From Candidatus Nomurabacteria bacterium (lineage in GTDB: Bacteria > Patescibacteriota > Minisyncoccia > Phycocordibacterales > CAIJYI01): a stretch of DNA of 54,462 nucleotides. The DNA is taken from the NCBI GenBank assembly GCA_943356445.1, contig CALREZ010000002.1, forward strand, positions 1-54,462, written 5' to 3'. Below, piece by piece: positions 47,525 to 54,462 of this stretch; within the stretch, counting starts at the first letter, position 1, and each line of letters opens with the position of its first letter. The notes below the pieces were generated by a model, which did no database searches, was not told the origin of the DNA, and saw only the letters and a program-made list of their open reading frames with translations. The translations under genes were made by a program, and so were the position numbers.

Positions 47525-48886
47525 TTATTCTTCCGAAGCAGCTTCTTCTTTCTCTTCTTTTTTCTTCTTTGTTTTCTTGGGTTTCTCTTCTTCTTTTTCG
47601 GCTTCGGCGGAGGCGGATTCTACTTCTCCTTTCAATACTTCCTCCACGACCTCTTTTTCGGTGATTACTTCTTCTGTCGGGGTTTCTCCGGTTGATTCTT
47701 CAAATTCTTTCACTTCCTTTTCTTTTTCAATCTCTTCCTCATCTTCTTCTATTTTTTCTTCCGTATCTTTCGTGGAGTGGATATCTATTTTCCAGCCGGT
47801 CAATTTAGCGGCAAGTCTCGCGTTTTGGCCTCCTTTGCCGATAGCGAGAGAGAGTTGGTCTTCCGTAACGACGACTGAAGCGCGTTTTTCTTCGGGGCGA
47901 AGTTCTACCGAGAGGATTTTGGCGGGAGCCAGTGAATCGGAAATGAATTTTTTGGCATCTTCCGACCATTCTATAATATCAATCTTTTCTCCCCCGAGTT
48001 CGCTCATGACCGTGGTAACGCGAACTCCTCTTTGTCCGACGCAGGAACCGATCGGATCAATGTGCTCGTCATTTGAATATACGGCAATCTTTGCTCGGGA
48101 ACCCGGTTCGCGGGCGATATTTTTAATCTCAACGACTCCGCTCATGACTTCTGGCGCTTCCATTTTAAAGAATTCTTCAATGAGTTTCGGATGAGTACGG
48201 GAAAGGCGGAGGTTGATTCCTCTCGGTGTGTCTTCAACGCGATAAAGGAAAGCTTTAATGCGTTCTCCTTGACGATATTTTTCGCGGGAGATCTGTTCTT
48301 CATAGGGAAGGATGGCGGTCGTTTTTCCAAGGTCTACGAAGATATTCCCTTTTTCAATTCTTTGAACCATACCGTTGACGACCTCGCCTTCTTTTTTGCC
48401 GAATTCGTCCATGGTCGTGCTTTTCTCCGCTTCGCGAATCTTCTGAATAATGACCTGCTTTGCGGTTTGCGCGGCAATGCGTCCGAAATCTTCTTTCGTT
48501 TCAAGAGGAAAGACGAGTTCTTCTTCAATGGCGGCATCGCGTTTAATCTTCTTGGCGTCTTCCAGAAGAATGTGGTGTTCACTGTTAAAACGGGTGCGAA
48601 GGTCGTTCTCGTCTTTTTCTTCTTCCATCGGCTCGCCATTTTCGTCAAGCGGGGCCGGCATTTTCACGATGGATTCATCAACGATGACCTTTACCTGCGA
48701 GAAATCGGTCGCTCCGGTGTCCAAATCAAATTTAGCGCGGACGATCTGTCCCTTTTTTCCGTATTCTTTTTTATAGGCCGCGGCAAGAGACATTTCTATC
48801 GCTTCCAAGATCTTTTCTTTGGAAATGCCTTTTTCCTCCTCCATCTGTTCAAGAGCGGAACGAAGTGTTTTGAGATCAAATAACAT
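47525..48886 (-). CDS. nusA: Transcription termination/antitermination factor NusA
   Basis: Binds RNA polymerase and nascent RNA and modulates pausing and intrinsic termination. The 453 aa have the N-terminal polymerase-binding domain (MLFDLKTLRSALEQMEEEKG), S1 (GMVQRIEKGNIFVDLGKT), KH1 (SCVGQRGVRVTTVMSELGGE) and KH2 (LAIGKGGQNARLAAKLTGW). The C-terminus is a ~75-residue Glu/Lys tail instead of the acidic repeats of Proteobacteria. A terminator hairpin lies in its own leader (48924-48944), which could give autoregulation. Confidence 0.96.
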   Translation of the reverse strand: MLFDLKTLRSALEQMEEEKGISKEKILEAIEMSLAAAYKKEYGKKGQIVRAKFDLDTGATDFSQVKVIVDESIVKMPAPLDENGEPMEEEKDENDLRTRFNSEHHILLEDAKKIKRDAAIEEELVFPLETKEDFGRIAAQTAKQVIIQKIREAEKSTTMDEFGKKEGEVVNGMVQRIEKGNIFVDLGKTTAILPYEEQISREKYRQGERIKAFLYRVEDTPRGINLRLSRTHPKLIEEFFKMEAPEVMSGVVEIKNIAREPGSRAKIAVYSNDEHIDPIGSCVGQRGVRVTTVMSELGGEKIDIIEWSEDAKKFISDSLAPAKILSVELRPEEKRASVVVTEDQLSLAIGKGGQNARLAAKLTGWKIDIHSTKDTEEKIEEDEEEIEKEKEVKEFEESTGETPTEEVITEKEVVEEVLKGEVESASAEAEKEEEKPKKTKKKKEEKEEAASEE

Positions 48887-48916
48887 ATATTTGTTAGTTA
48901 TTTTTGTAATTTTTTA

Positions 48917-48944
48917 AAAAAATGAGCCCGTACGGGACGGACTC
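48917..48944 (-). promoter_or_regulatory. Terminator-like attenuator in the nusA leader
   Basis: As minus-strand RNA: GAGUCCG / CGGGCUC (7 bp with one U-G pair), loop UCCCGUA, followed by AUUUUUUU. It starts ~7 nt after the predicted transcription start and ends ~30 nt before the nusA ATG. Confidence 0.65.
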
Positions 48945-48957
48945 AAGGTATGACTCT

Positions 48958-48985
48958 ATATTACTCCTCTTGCCTGTTTTGTCAA
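48958..48985 (-). promoter_or_regulatory. Promoter of nusA
   Basis: Minus strand TTGACA (48985-48980), 16-nt spacer, TAATAT (48963-48958). Confidence 0.7.
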
Positions 48986-49072
48986 CCGGCACGGTTTTTT
49001 TGTCTATTGTGTCAAGAGTTATCCACTGTTTGTATTATTGACGATAAAAAGACAGAAGGTATAATAATAGAC

Positions 49073-49822
49073 ATGCACCCCATACAACAAAAGATACTCT
49101 CTCTGGCGAAGAGTCAAAATATCGCCGGGCTTACGCTCCGGAAGATCGGTGAACTTATCAACGAGCCGAATGCTCCGCAAAAGATAAAACACCATATTGA
49201 TAAGCTTAAAGAAAAAGGGCTATTGCTCTCAGGTGAGGACGGCAAACATTTGAAACCCGCTTCGGGCGGAATTGATAAAGTGTCTCATCTCATCTCTTTG
49301 CCAATTCTCGGATCTGCGAATTGCGGGGAAGCGACGATGTACGCCGACGGAGCGATTGAGGGCTATCTGAAGGTGTCGCTTCGCATTTTGGGAGAGAAGT
49401 TCAGAAATAAATTGGATGATCTCTTTGTTTTGCGAGCGTCCGGAAATTCCATGAATCGAGCCAACGTTCACGGAAAGACCATTGACGATGGCGACTACGT
49501 CATTGCGGAAAGAATTCATGAAGCGCCAAAAAGCGGGGAGTATATCATATCTATTATTGAAGGCTTGGCGAACATCAAAAAATTCTTGATTGATACCAAA
49601 AACGAACATATTATTCTCGCCCCCGAATCAAGTTTGGATTTTTCCCCAATCTATATACACAAAGAAGACTATTCCGGCTATTTTGTCGGCGGCCGCGTGG
49701 TAGATGTCATCAAAAAACCCGAAGAATTCATAGATTCCTCCGCCGGAGAAATCCTCAAATACGGCAAACCGATCAGAAAAGTGGATTATGTCAGTAAGAA
49801 AAAGAAAAATAATGAAAAATAA
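49073..49822 (+). CDS. LexA-like S24 autocleaving repressor
   Basis: A DNA-damage-type repressor with an N-terminal winged helix (HPIQQKILSLAKSQNI, GELINEPNAPQKIKHHIDKL) and a C-terminal S24 domain. The catalytic Ser is in LRASGNSMNRANV, the catalytic Lys in GLANIKKF, and the probable self-cleavage site is Cys-Gly in SANCGEAT, as in UmuD, rather than the Ala-Gly of LexA. At 249 aa it is longer than LexA (~200), the extra part being C-terminal. TTGACG, 16-nt spacer and TATAAT ending 7 nt before ATG 49073 predict a leaderless message. dinD follows. Confidence 0.85.
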   Translation: MHPIQQKILSLAKSQNIAGLTLRKIGELINEPNAPQKIKHHIDKLKEKGLLLSGEDGKHLKPASGGIDKVSHLISLPILGSANCGEATMYADGAIEGYLKVSLRILGEKFRNKLDDLFVLRASGNSMNRANVHGKTIDDGDYVIAERIHEAPKSGEYIISIIEGLANIKKFLIDTKNEHIILAPESSLDFSPIYIHKEDYSGYFVGGRVVDVIKKPEEFIDSSAGEILKYGKPIRKVDYVSKKKKNNEK

Positions 49823-49926
49823 CAACTGAAAACATTTTTGAAAGCGGTGAATTGCATGAAAATGCAGTTACTGAGGAATTCTCGGTAACTGCCGATGATG
49901 GTAAAAAGTACAAGACAAAAACCATA
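49816..49926 (+). pseudogene. Remnant of a RhuM-family gene
   Basis: The frame reads KITTENIFESGELHENAV, then TEEFSVTADDGKKYK. This resembles a conserved stretch of RhuM-family proteins (...NIFESGEL-x-E-x-S-V...TAADGK-x-Y...), from memory. Only ~37 residues remain and they run straight into the 5' region of dinD, so a deletion probably removed the rest. Confidence 0.45.
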
Positions 49927-49974
49927 TTTCTGATTTTTGATAGAGAAGTGAAGAAAATTTTAGAGGTAAAAAAA

Positions 49975-50865
49975 ATGACAAATAAACCAAAAAATCTTGC
50001 TATTTTTGAAGGGAATCATATTCGCCGGCAATGGGACGGGGAAAAAGAATTGTGGTATTTTTCAGTTTCCGATATTATCGCGGTTCTTACAAAGAGTATT
50101 GATGCTGGAGCTTATTGGAGAAAGATGAAACAAAGATTGAGGGAAGAAGGGAGTGAGGTCGTGACAAAATGTCACGAACTGAAATTTATGGCTACTGATG
50201 GGAAATATTATACCTCCGATGCTGCTGATACTGAAACAATGCTTCGTCTTATTCAATCCATTCCATCACCGAATGCCGAGCCTTTTAAACTTTGGCTGGC
50301 GAAAGTCGGATATGAGCGATTGGAAGAAACGGCGGATCCTGAGCTTGCCATCAATCGCGCGTTGAGAACATATTTTCAGAAAGGGTATACGAGAGAGTGG
50401 ATCAACTTGCGTTTAAAAAGCATTGAACTTCGCAAGGGGCTGACTGATGAATGGGAAAAACGCGGAGTAAAGGAAGGATTAGAGTTTGCTATTCTTACTG
50501 ACGAAATAACGAAAGCTTGGGCGGGGATGACGACGAAGCAATACAAACAACATAAAGATCTGAAAAAAGAAAATCTGCGAGACAATATGACCAATATGGA
50601 GCTTGTTCTAAATATGTTGGCAGAAACGGCGACGGTGGAAATTTCTGAAAAGATAGAACCGAAGAATCTGGAAGAAAACAAAAAGGTTGCGCGTGACGGA
50701 GGAGGCATTGCCGGAAATGCTCGCAAAGAAATAGAATTAAAAACCGGTAAAAAGGTTATCACTAAAAAGAATTTTAAAGATTTTCAGGAAGGAAAAAAGA
50801 GGATAGAAGAAGCGAAAAAAGATATACAGGCGAGAAGGGTCTCCCTTGGAGATTTGAAAACATAA
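49975..50865 (+). CDS. dinD: DinD-like BRO-N domain protein
   Basis: DinD is an SOS-induced protein in E. coli that inhibits RecA activities. The 296 aa show the BRO-N (antirepressor-like) domain: IFEGNHIRRQWDGEKELWYFSV, SDIIAVLT, EGSEVVTKCHELKF, then the DinD-specific AEPFKLWLAKVGYERLEE, INRALRTYFQKGYT and KENLRDNMTNMELVLNMLAE. ATG 49975 is preferred because family members begin close to NLAIFEGN; the upstream extension comes from the RhuM remnant. Lying just behind a LexA-like repressor, it is probably in the same damage-inducible operon. Confidence 0.85.
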   Translation: MTNKPKNLAIFEGNHIRRQWDGEKELWYFSVSDIIAVLTKSIDAGAYWRKMKQRLREEGSEVVTKCHELKFMATDGKYYTSDAADTETMLRLIQSIPSPNAEPFKLWLAKVGYERLEETADPELAINRALRTYFQKGYTREWINLRLKSIELRKGLTDEWEKRGVKEGLEFAILTDEITKAWAGMTTKQYKQHKDLKKENLRDNMTNMELVLNMLAETATVEISEKIEPKNLEENKKVARDGGGIAGNARKEIELKTGKKVITKKNFKDFQEGKKRIEEAKKDIQARRVSLGDLKT

Positions 50866-50894
50866 AAATACACAGGGTAGTCCTGTGTATTTTT
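50864..50894. terminator. Bidirectional intrinsic terminator
   Basis: Stem AAAAATACACAGG / CCTGTGTATTTTT with a 5-nt loop between convergent dinD and xer. Confidence 0.9.
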
Positions 50895-51826
50895 TATCGT
50901 TTCTTTCCGTGGAAGTTTTTGTGGATCTCTTTGAGGCCTTTGTCGGTTACGTGGGTGTAGATTTGAGTGGTGGAAATGTTGGAATGACCGAGCATAACTT
51001 GGACGCTTCTCAAATCGGCGCCGTTTTCAAGAAGATCGGTGGCGAAGCTGTGACGGATGACGTGCGGAGTGACTTTTTTTGAAATGCCGGCCTTGATGGC
51101 GTAATGCGCGGCGAGACGTTCAACGCTTCGCGGCGTTAAACGGAGCGATTTTGCGTCGGTCGCGCCGCCATTCGTGTGTTTGATGAAAAGCGCTTCGTCA
51201 ACGTCGCCGCGTTTGTCCAGATATTTTTTGATAGCGTCCTTCGCTTCTTGCGAAAGGAAAACCACGCGGATCTTCTCGCCCTTTCCTCGGACAGAAAGCT
51301 CATCTTTTTTGAGGTCTATATATCGGGAAAGAGAGCAAAGTTCGGAAACGCGGAGTCCGGTAGAGAAAAGAAGTTCAAGAATGGCTCGGTCTCGGAGTTG
51401 TTGAAGACTATCGCCTGTCGGAGCCGCTAACAATCTCGCGAGTTCTTCCGATGAAATAAGGTCAAGCGAGCGTTCGCTGGTTTTGGCGAGGTCTATTCGG
51501 TCGGGCTGGAGAGAACGAACTTCTCTTCGGACAAGGTATTTGAGAAACGCGCGGAGAGCAATAAGGTAGTAATTTTGCGTTTTTTTCTTAAGGGTAGCAG
51601 AAAGTCCTTCGTCCATACCCCGCCTTGTCTTCCCCGCGAGCTGTCTATTGAGCCAGATGCGGTACTTTCGGACGAGTTCGTCGGTGATGTCTTCCGGTTT
51701 GGAAATTTGAGCAAATTCCAAGAAACGCGATAAATAATGGTCATAATTGGTAATCGTCTTCAAAGAACGACCCCTTTCTATCTCCAAATGCTCCAAAAAA
51801 TCGGTTTTCAGGTCGGAAAGTTTCAT
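50894..51826 (-). CDS. xerC: Xer-family tyrosine recombinase
   Basis: Resolves chromosome dimers at dif in most bacteria. The 310 aa have the SAM-like N-terminal core-binding domain (FLEHLEIERGRSLKTITNYDHYL) and a catalytic domain with Arg in STGLRVSELCSL, Lys in VRGKGEKIRVV, HxxR in PHVIRHSFA, His in LGHSNISTT and the nucleophile Tyr in QIYTHV. XerC versus XerD, or a single XerH/XerS-like system, cannot be decided. No dif site was recognised in the window. Confidence 0.93.
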   Translation of the reverse strand: MKLSDLKTDFLEHLEIERGRSLKTITNYDHYLSRFLEFAQISKPEDITDELVRKYRIWLNRQLAGKTRRGMDEGLSATLKKKTQNYYLIALRAFLKYLVRREVRSLQPDRIDLAKTSERSLDLISSEELARLLAAPTGDSLQQLRDRAILELLFSTGLRVSELCSLSRYIDLKKDELSVRGKGEKIRVVFLSQEAKDAIKKYLDKRGDVDEALFIKHTNGGATDAKSLRLTPRSVERLAAHYAIKAGISKKVTPHVIRHSFATDLLENGADLRSVQVMLGHSNISTTQIYTHVTDKGLKEIHKNFHGKKR

Positions 51827-51860
51827 AATATATCCCCATTTTACAATGAAACGAGGGGTC

Positions 51861-51889
51861 TTGCAAAAAAAGCTGATTTATGCTAGGAT
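51861..51889 (+). promoter_or_regulatory. Promoter of rpsO
   Basis: TTGCAA (51861-51866), 17-nt spacer, TAGGAT (51884-51889). The -10 directly touches an in-frame ATG at 51890, which decides for the ATG at 51896. Confidence 0.7.
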
Positions 51890-51895
51890 ATGGCT

Positions 51896-52162
51896 ATGTT
51901 AAAGAAAAAACAAAAAGAAACATTAATTAAAAAGGTTCGGATCCACGAGACCGATACCGGGTCTCCCGAGGTGCAGATCGCTCTTTTGACGAAGAAAATT
52001 GATGCGCTCGCCGAGCATTTGAAAGAAAACAAAAAAGACAATCACTCCAGAAAAGGTCTTCTTCAGATGGTTGCCGACAGACGTTCCCACACCAAATATC
52101 TCAAGAAAAAAGATGCGGCGCGTTTTGAAGGAGTGGCGAAGAAGCTCGGTATTAAAGGATAA
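51896..52162 (+). CDS. rpsO: 30S ribosomal protein uS15
   Basis: Binds 16S rRNA early in 30S assembly. The 88 aa show the family pattern HETDTGSPEVQIALLT, the HLKENKKDNHSRKGLLQMV loop and RRSHTKYLKKKD. Start 51896 leaves 6 nt after the -10, so even this highly expressed gene is predicted to be translated from a leaderless message. The classical rpsO-pnp pairing is absent here (pnp is at 16-18 kb). Confidence 0.97.
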   Translation: MLKKKQKETLIKKVRIHETDTGSPEVQIALLTKKIDALAEHLKENKKDNHSRKGLLQMVADRRSHTKYLKKKDAARFEGVAKKLGIKG

Positions 52163-52189
52163 GGATCTCTATTAAGTTTTAAACAAAGG

Positions 52190-52216
52190 CGAAGAGATGA
52201 AAATCTCTTCGTTTTT
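52190..52216 (+). terminator. Intrinsic terminator of rpsO
   Basis: Stem CGAAGAGAT / ATCTCTTCG, 4-nt loop, T5. Confidence 0.88.
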
Positions 52217-52235
52217 GTGTATAATGAACGTAAGG

Positions 52236-52320
52236 AACAAGCAATAAGAAAAAAGAAAAAAGGCCAACAACGACGACGTCTTCCTTTTTTCTTATTTCTT
52301 ACTTCTTTTTGCTTTTATTT
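52236..52320. repeat. Purine-arm hairpin repeat, copy B
   Basis: Purine arm with GCAATAAGAAAAAAG (52241-52255, identical to copy D) and pyrimidine arm with TTCCTTTTTTCTTATT (near 52283-52298). It follows rpsO's normal terminator, so termination is not its only possible role. Confidence 0.6.
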
Positions 52321-52386
52321 TAAAAATGATTTTCAGTAAGGTATTAAGAGATTTTTTATAAGAAACAAGTATTATTTATATAATTT

Positions 52387-52968
52387 ATGGCCGTTATCAA
52401 ACATTCACACCAGCGCGTCGGCGTTTTTATAGACACGCAAAACATTTATCACAGCGCTCGCAATCTGTATCAAGCTCGCGCCAATTTTGAGAACATTTTG
52501 AAAGAAACCGTAGGCGATAGGGCGCTCATTCGCGCTTTGGCTTATGTCATTACCACGGAATCAGGAGAAGAAAAAAACTTTTTTGACGCTCTGGAAAAAC
52601 TGGGTATTGAAATAAAAACCAAAGATTTGCAGATCTTTTTCGGAGGAGCAAAAAAAGCCGACTGGGATGTCGGACTCGCGGTTGACGCGATTTCTCTTGC
52701 TCCGAAATTAGACGTGGTTATCTTGGTTTCCGGAGACGGGGACTTCGTACCGCTCGTTCAATTCTTGCGTCTAAATATGGGTATTCGCGTTGAAGTCGCT
52801 TCATTCGGAAAATCCACCTCAGGAAAATTGCGAGAAGAAGCCGACGACTTTGTAGACCTCTGCGAAAACCCCGACAAATATCTGATCCGTCCGAGAGCTT
52901 TGACGGGACACAGAAAAGTCTCTTCCCAAAAACCCATACAGAACCACGGAAAGAAAGAAGGAGAATAA
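52387..52968 (+). CDS. NYN-domain (LabA/DUF88) putative ribonuclease
   Basis: NYN domains have a PIN-like fold with a metal-binding acidic site and usually act on RNA. Visible: RVGVFIDTQNIYHSA (first Asp), KKADWDVGLAVDAI and LVSGDGDFVPLVQFLR (the SGDGDF metal motif), then REEADDFVDL. The 193-aa length is usual for the stand-alone family. It is flanked on both sides by purine-arm repeats (copies B and C). Confidence 0.9.
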   Translation: MAVIKHSHQRVGVFIDTQNIYHSARNLYQARANFENILKETVGDRALIRALAYVITTESGEEKNFFDALEKLGIEIKTKDLQIFFGGAKKADWDVGLAVDAISLAPKLDVVILVSGDGDFVPLVQFLRLNMGIRVEVASFGKSTSGKLREEADDFVDLCENPDKYLIRPRALTGHRKVSSQKPIQNHGKKEGE

Positions 52969-53060
52969 AAAAAGAATAAAGCAAAAAGCAACAAGAAAAA
53001 AGGAATGGCTTTCCGTCGTTTCTTTTTTCTTGTTGCTTCATTCTTTTTGCTTTTTCTTCC
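52968..53060. repeat. Purine-arm hairpin repeat, copy C
   Basis: Purine arm 52970-53005 containing AGCAACAAGAAAAAAGG, loop TGGCTTTCCGTCG, pyrimidine arm 53019-53060 containing TTTTTTCTTGTTGCTT. 24 of 25 nt at 52981-53005 match copy D. Confidence 0.65.
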
Positions 53061-53118
53061 ATCTATCCACACTTTTTATACGTGGATTTTTATTTTGTGG
53101 TGTATAATAAATACATCT

Positions 53119-54462
53119 ATGCACGTGAACAGCGAACAATTGAAAAAGTTTATTCTTGATACGAATCTTGTTTCGCCGAAAGACATTGAACTTGCCGAAA
53201 AGAATACGGCGGGTACCGATTCAACCTTTGATGAAGTGCTTATTCAGGAGGGAAAACTTACCGTAGACGATCTTCGTCAGATGAAAGGATACATCATGGG
53301 CGTTCCTTTTATAAATCTCAAAACCGAAAAAATTGAACCCGCGGTTCTTTCTCTTATTCCCGAGCCGATCGCCAGAAATCACAATATCATCGCCTTCAAA
53401 AAAAACGATACGGTTCTTGAAGTGGCGATGCTTGATACGGATGATTTGGAAGCAATAAACTTTGTAAAGAAGAAAACGGGACTAAAGATCCTGCCCCGCC
53501 TCACCGACACGGTTTCCATGAAAAGCGCTTTGCTTCAGTATCAAAAAAGCTTAAAGGCGGAGTTTGGGGACATCATCCAGCAAGAAGCCAGTTCTCTTAA
53601 GACCATACCTCTGGAAAAAGAAGGAAGCGAGGAAACATCAGAAGCCGACCTAAAGAAACTCGCGCAAGATTTGCCGGTAGTCCGAATCGTGGATACGCTT
53701 TTAAATCATGCTATTCTTCAAGGCGCTTCCGATATTCATATAGAACCGATGGAGAATCAGGTATTGGTGCGTTACCGCATTGATGGTCTTTTGCATGATG
53801 CCATGATTTTGCCGAAAAATACCGCATCCGGCATTATCGCCCGCATTAAAGTGCTTGCAAACTTAAAACTGGATGAAAAGCGTCTTCCTCAAGACGGACG
53901 CTTCAAAATTCAGACTTCTTCCACGAATGTCGCTTTTCGTGTTTCCGTTTTGCCTACCTATTACGGCGAAAAGACCGTTATGCGTCTTTTGAAAGAAGGC
54001 GGCGGCGGTTTTTCTTTGGAAGGACTCGGATTTCACGGTGAAGGTTTGGAGAAAATTCATGCGGCGTCAAAACAGAAAACGGGAATGATCCTCGTTACCG
54101 GGCCGACCGGTTCCGGAAAATCCACGACCCTGTATACCATTCTTGATCTTTTGAACACTCCGGAGGTAAATATCTCCACTATTGAAGATCCGGTAGAATA
54201 TCAGATGGCGAGAGTAAATCAATCGCAGGTTCGCCCAGACATCGGCTTTACTTTTTCGGAAGGTATTCGCACACTTGTCCGCCAAGACCCCGATATCATC
54301 ATGGTTGGAGAGGTTCGCGATCACGAAACAGCCGCTCTTGCGGTGAACGCTGCACTTACCGGGCACTTGGTGCTTTCTACGCTTCATACCAACTCCGCAG
54401 CCGGAGCTATTCCGCGCCTTATTGATATGCAGGTAGAGCCGTTTCTTCTTACTTCTACTATC
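53119..54462 (+). CDS. pilB: Type IV pilus assembly ATPase PilB/GspE (partial, C-terminus outside window)
   Basis: Powers pilus extension at the cytoplasmic membrane. 448 codons are visible before the window edge. An N-terminal MshEN-type domain (SPKDIELAEKNTAG, GVPFINLKTEKIEPAVLSLI) is followed by the ATPase: the GASDIHIEP segment, Walker A GPTGSGKSTT (near residue 330), Asp box TIEDPVEY, Walker B DPDIIMVGEVRD and His box LVLSTLHTN. The frame is intact. TATAAT ends 10 nt before the ATG. Pili with ComM suggest DNA uptake or host attachment. Confidence 0.94.
   Translation, partial: MHVNSEQLKKFILDTNLVSPKDIELAEKNTAGTDSTFDEVLIQEGKLTVDDLRQMKGYIMGVPFINLKTEKIEPAVLSLIPEPIARNHNIIAFKKNDTVLEVAMLDTDDLEAINFVKKKTGLKILPRLTDTVSMKSALLQYQKSLKAEFGDIIQQEASSLKTIPLEKEGSEETSEADLKKLAQDLPVVRIVDTLLNHAILQGASDIHIEPMENQVLVRYRIDGLLHDAMILPKNTASGIIARIKVLANLKLDEKRLPQDGRFKIQTSSTNVAFRVSVLPTYYGEKTVMRLLKEGGGGFSLEGLGFHGEGLEKIHAASKQKTGMILVTGPTGSGKSTTLYTILDLLNTPEVNISTIEDPVEYQMARVNQSQVRPDIGFTFSEGIRTLVRQDPDIIMVGEVRDHETAALAVNAALTGHLVLSTLHTNSAAGAIPRLIDMQVEPFLLTSTI

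Noticed and set aside
1-54462. CRISPR arrays, insertion sequences and rRNA genes
   Set aside because: No regularly spaced repeats, transposase genes or rRNA sequence were found on either strand.

Overview
The window looks like part of a Candidate Phyla Radiation genome of the Parcubacteria (Patescibacteria) type. The evidence is compact gene spacing, many small membrane or secreted proteins with no recognisable family, a trigger factor without its PPIase domain, a NusA with an acidic low-complexity tail, a PilB pilus ATPase, an anaerobic-only ribonucleotide reductase (nrdD/nrdG), and no biosynthetic operons beyond alr. This placement is inferred from gene content; no rRNA gene is present.

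Layout. 1-4.7 kb: a minus-strand envelope locus (VirB6/TrbL-like membrane protein cut by the window edge, a secreted protein, a Ca-motif protein) beside two plus-strand envelope genes. 4.7-10.0 kb: rsmA, a UvrD/PcrA helicase and a three-gene operon of unrecognised proteins. 10.3-18.1 kb: a LysM/M23 peptidase, a dinJ-yafQ toxin-antitoxin pair lodged between comM and a remnant of a second comM 3' end, a DksA-type zinc-finger protein, a membrane protein and pnp. 18.2-20.4 kb: a small coiled-coil protein, a Cys-rich (p)ppGpp-hydrolase-like protein and exonuclease III. 20.4-24.9 kb: tandem DnaA boxes, a 124-bp palindrome, a ParDE/RelE-type TA pair, cca, two tRNAs, a small gene and yraN, with seven parS-like sites between 22.06 and 24.65 kb. 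Gene direction changes near 23.5 kb from mostly minus to mostly plus, so this stretch could be at or near the replication origin. 25-35.6 kb: an RlmN/Cfr-like radical SAM enzyme, nrdD/nrdG, two divergent tRNAs enclosing hicBA, tRNA-Leu with a palindromic scramble at its 3' end, alr and HU. 36-54 kb: rny, a second hicAB, a frameshifted phage-like repeat protein, clpP, malic enzyme, trigger factor, a K+-independent-type pyrophosphatase (hppA), nusA, a LexA-like repressor next to dinD, a Xer recombinase, rpsO, a NYN-domain protein and pilB (cut by the right edge).

Gene expression follows two patterns. About fifteen genes have a TATAAT-like -10 hexamer ending 6-7 nt before the start codon, so their mRNAs should be leaderless. 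A smaller set (18.3, 18.7, 20.9, 25.2, 27.8, 41.1, 41.4, 42.6 kb) has 5' leaders with a clear GGAG-type ribosome binding site. Several leaders carry terminator-like hairpins (nusA, the RlmN-like gene, nrdD). Strong bidirectional hairpin terminators separate most convergent genes.

The most unusual material is palindromic DNA: parS-like sites inside the coding sequences of cca and yraN, a 65-residue extra segment in the CCA enzyme built of parS-like sites and hairpins, a dispersed hairpin family shared by cca and the 35.8-kb spacer, purine-arm hairpins at four gene ends, and inverted repeats touching tRNA genes.
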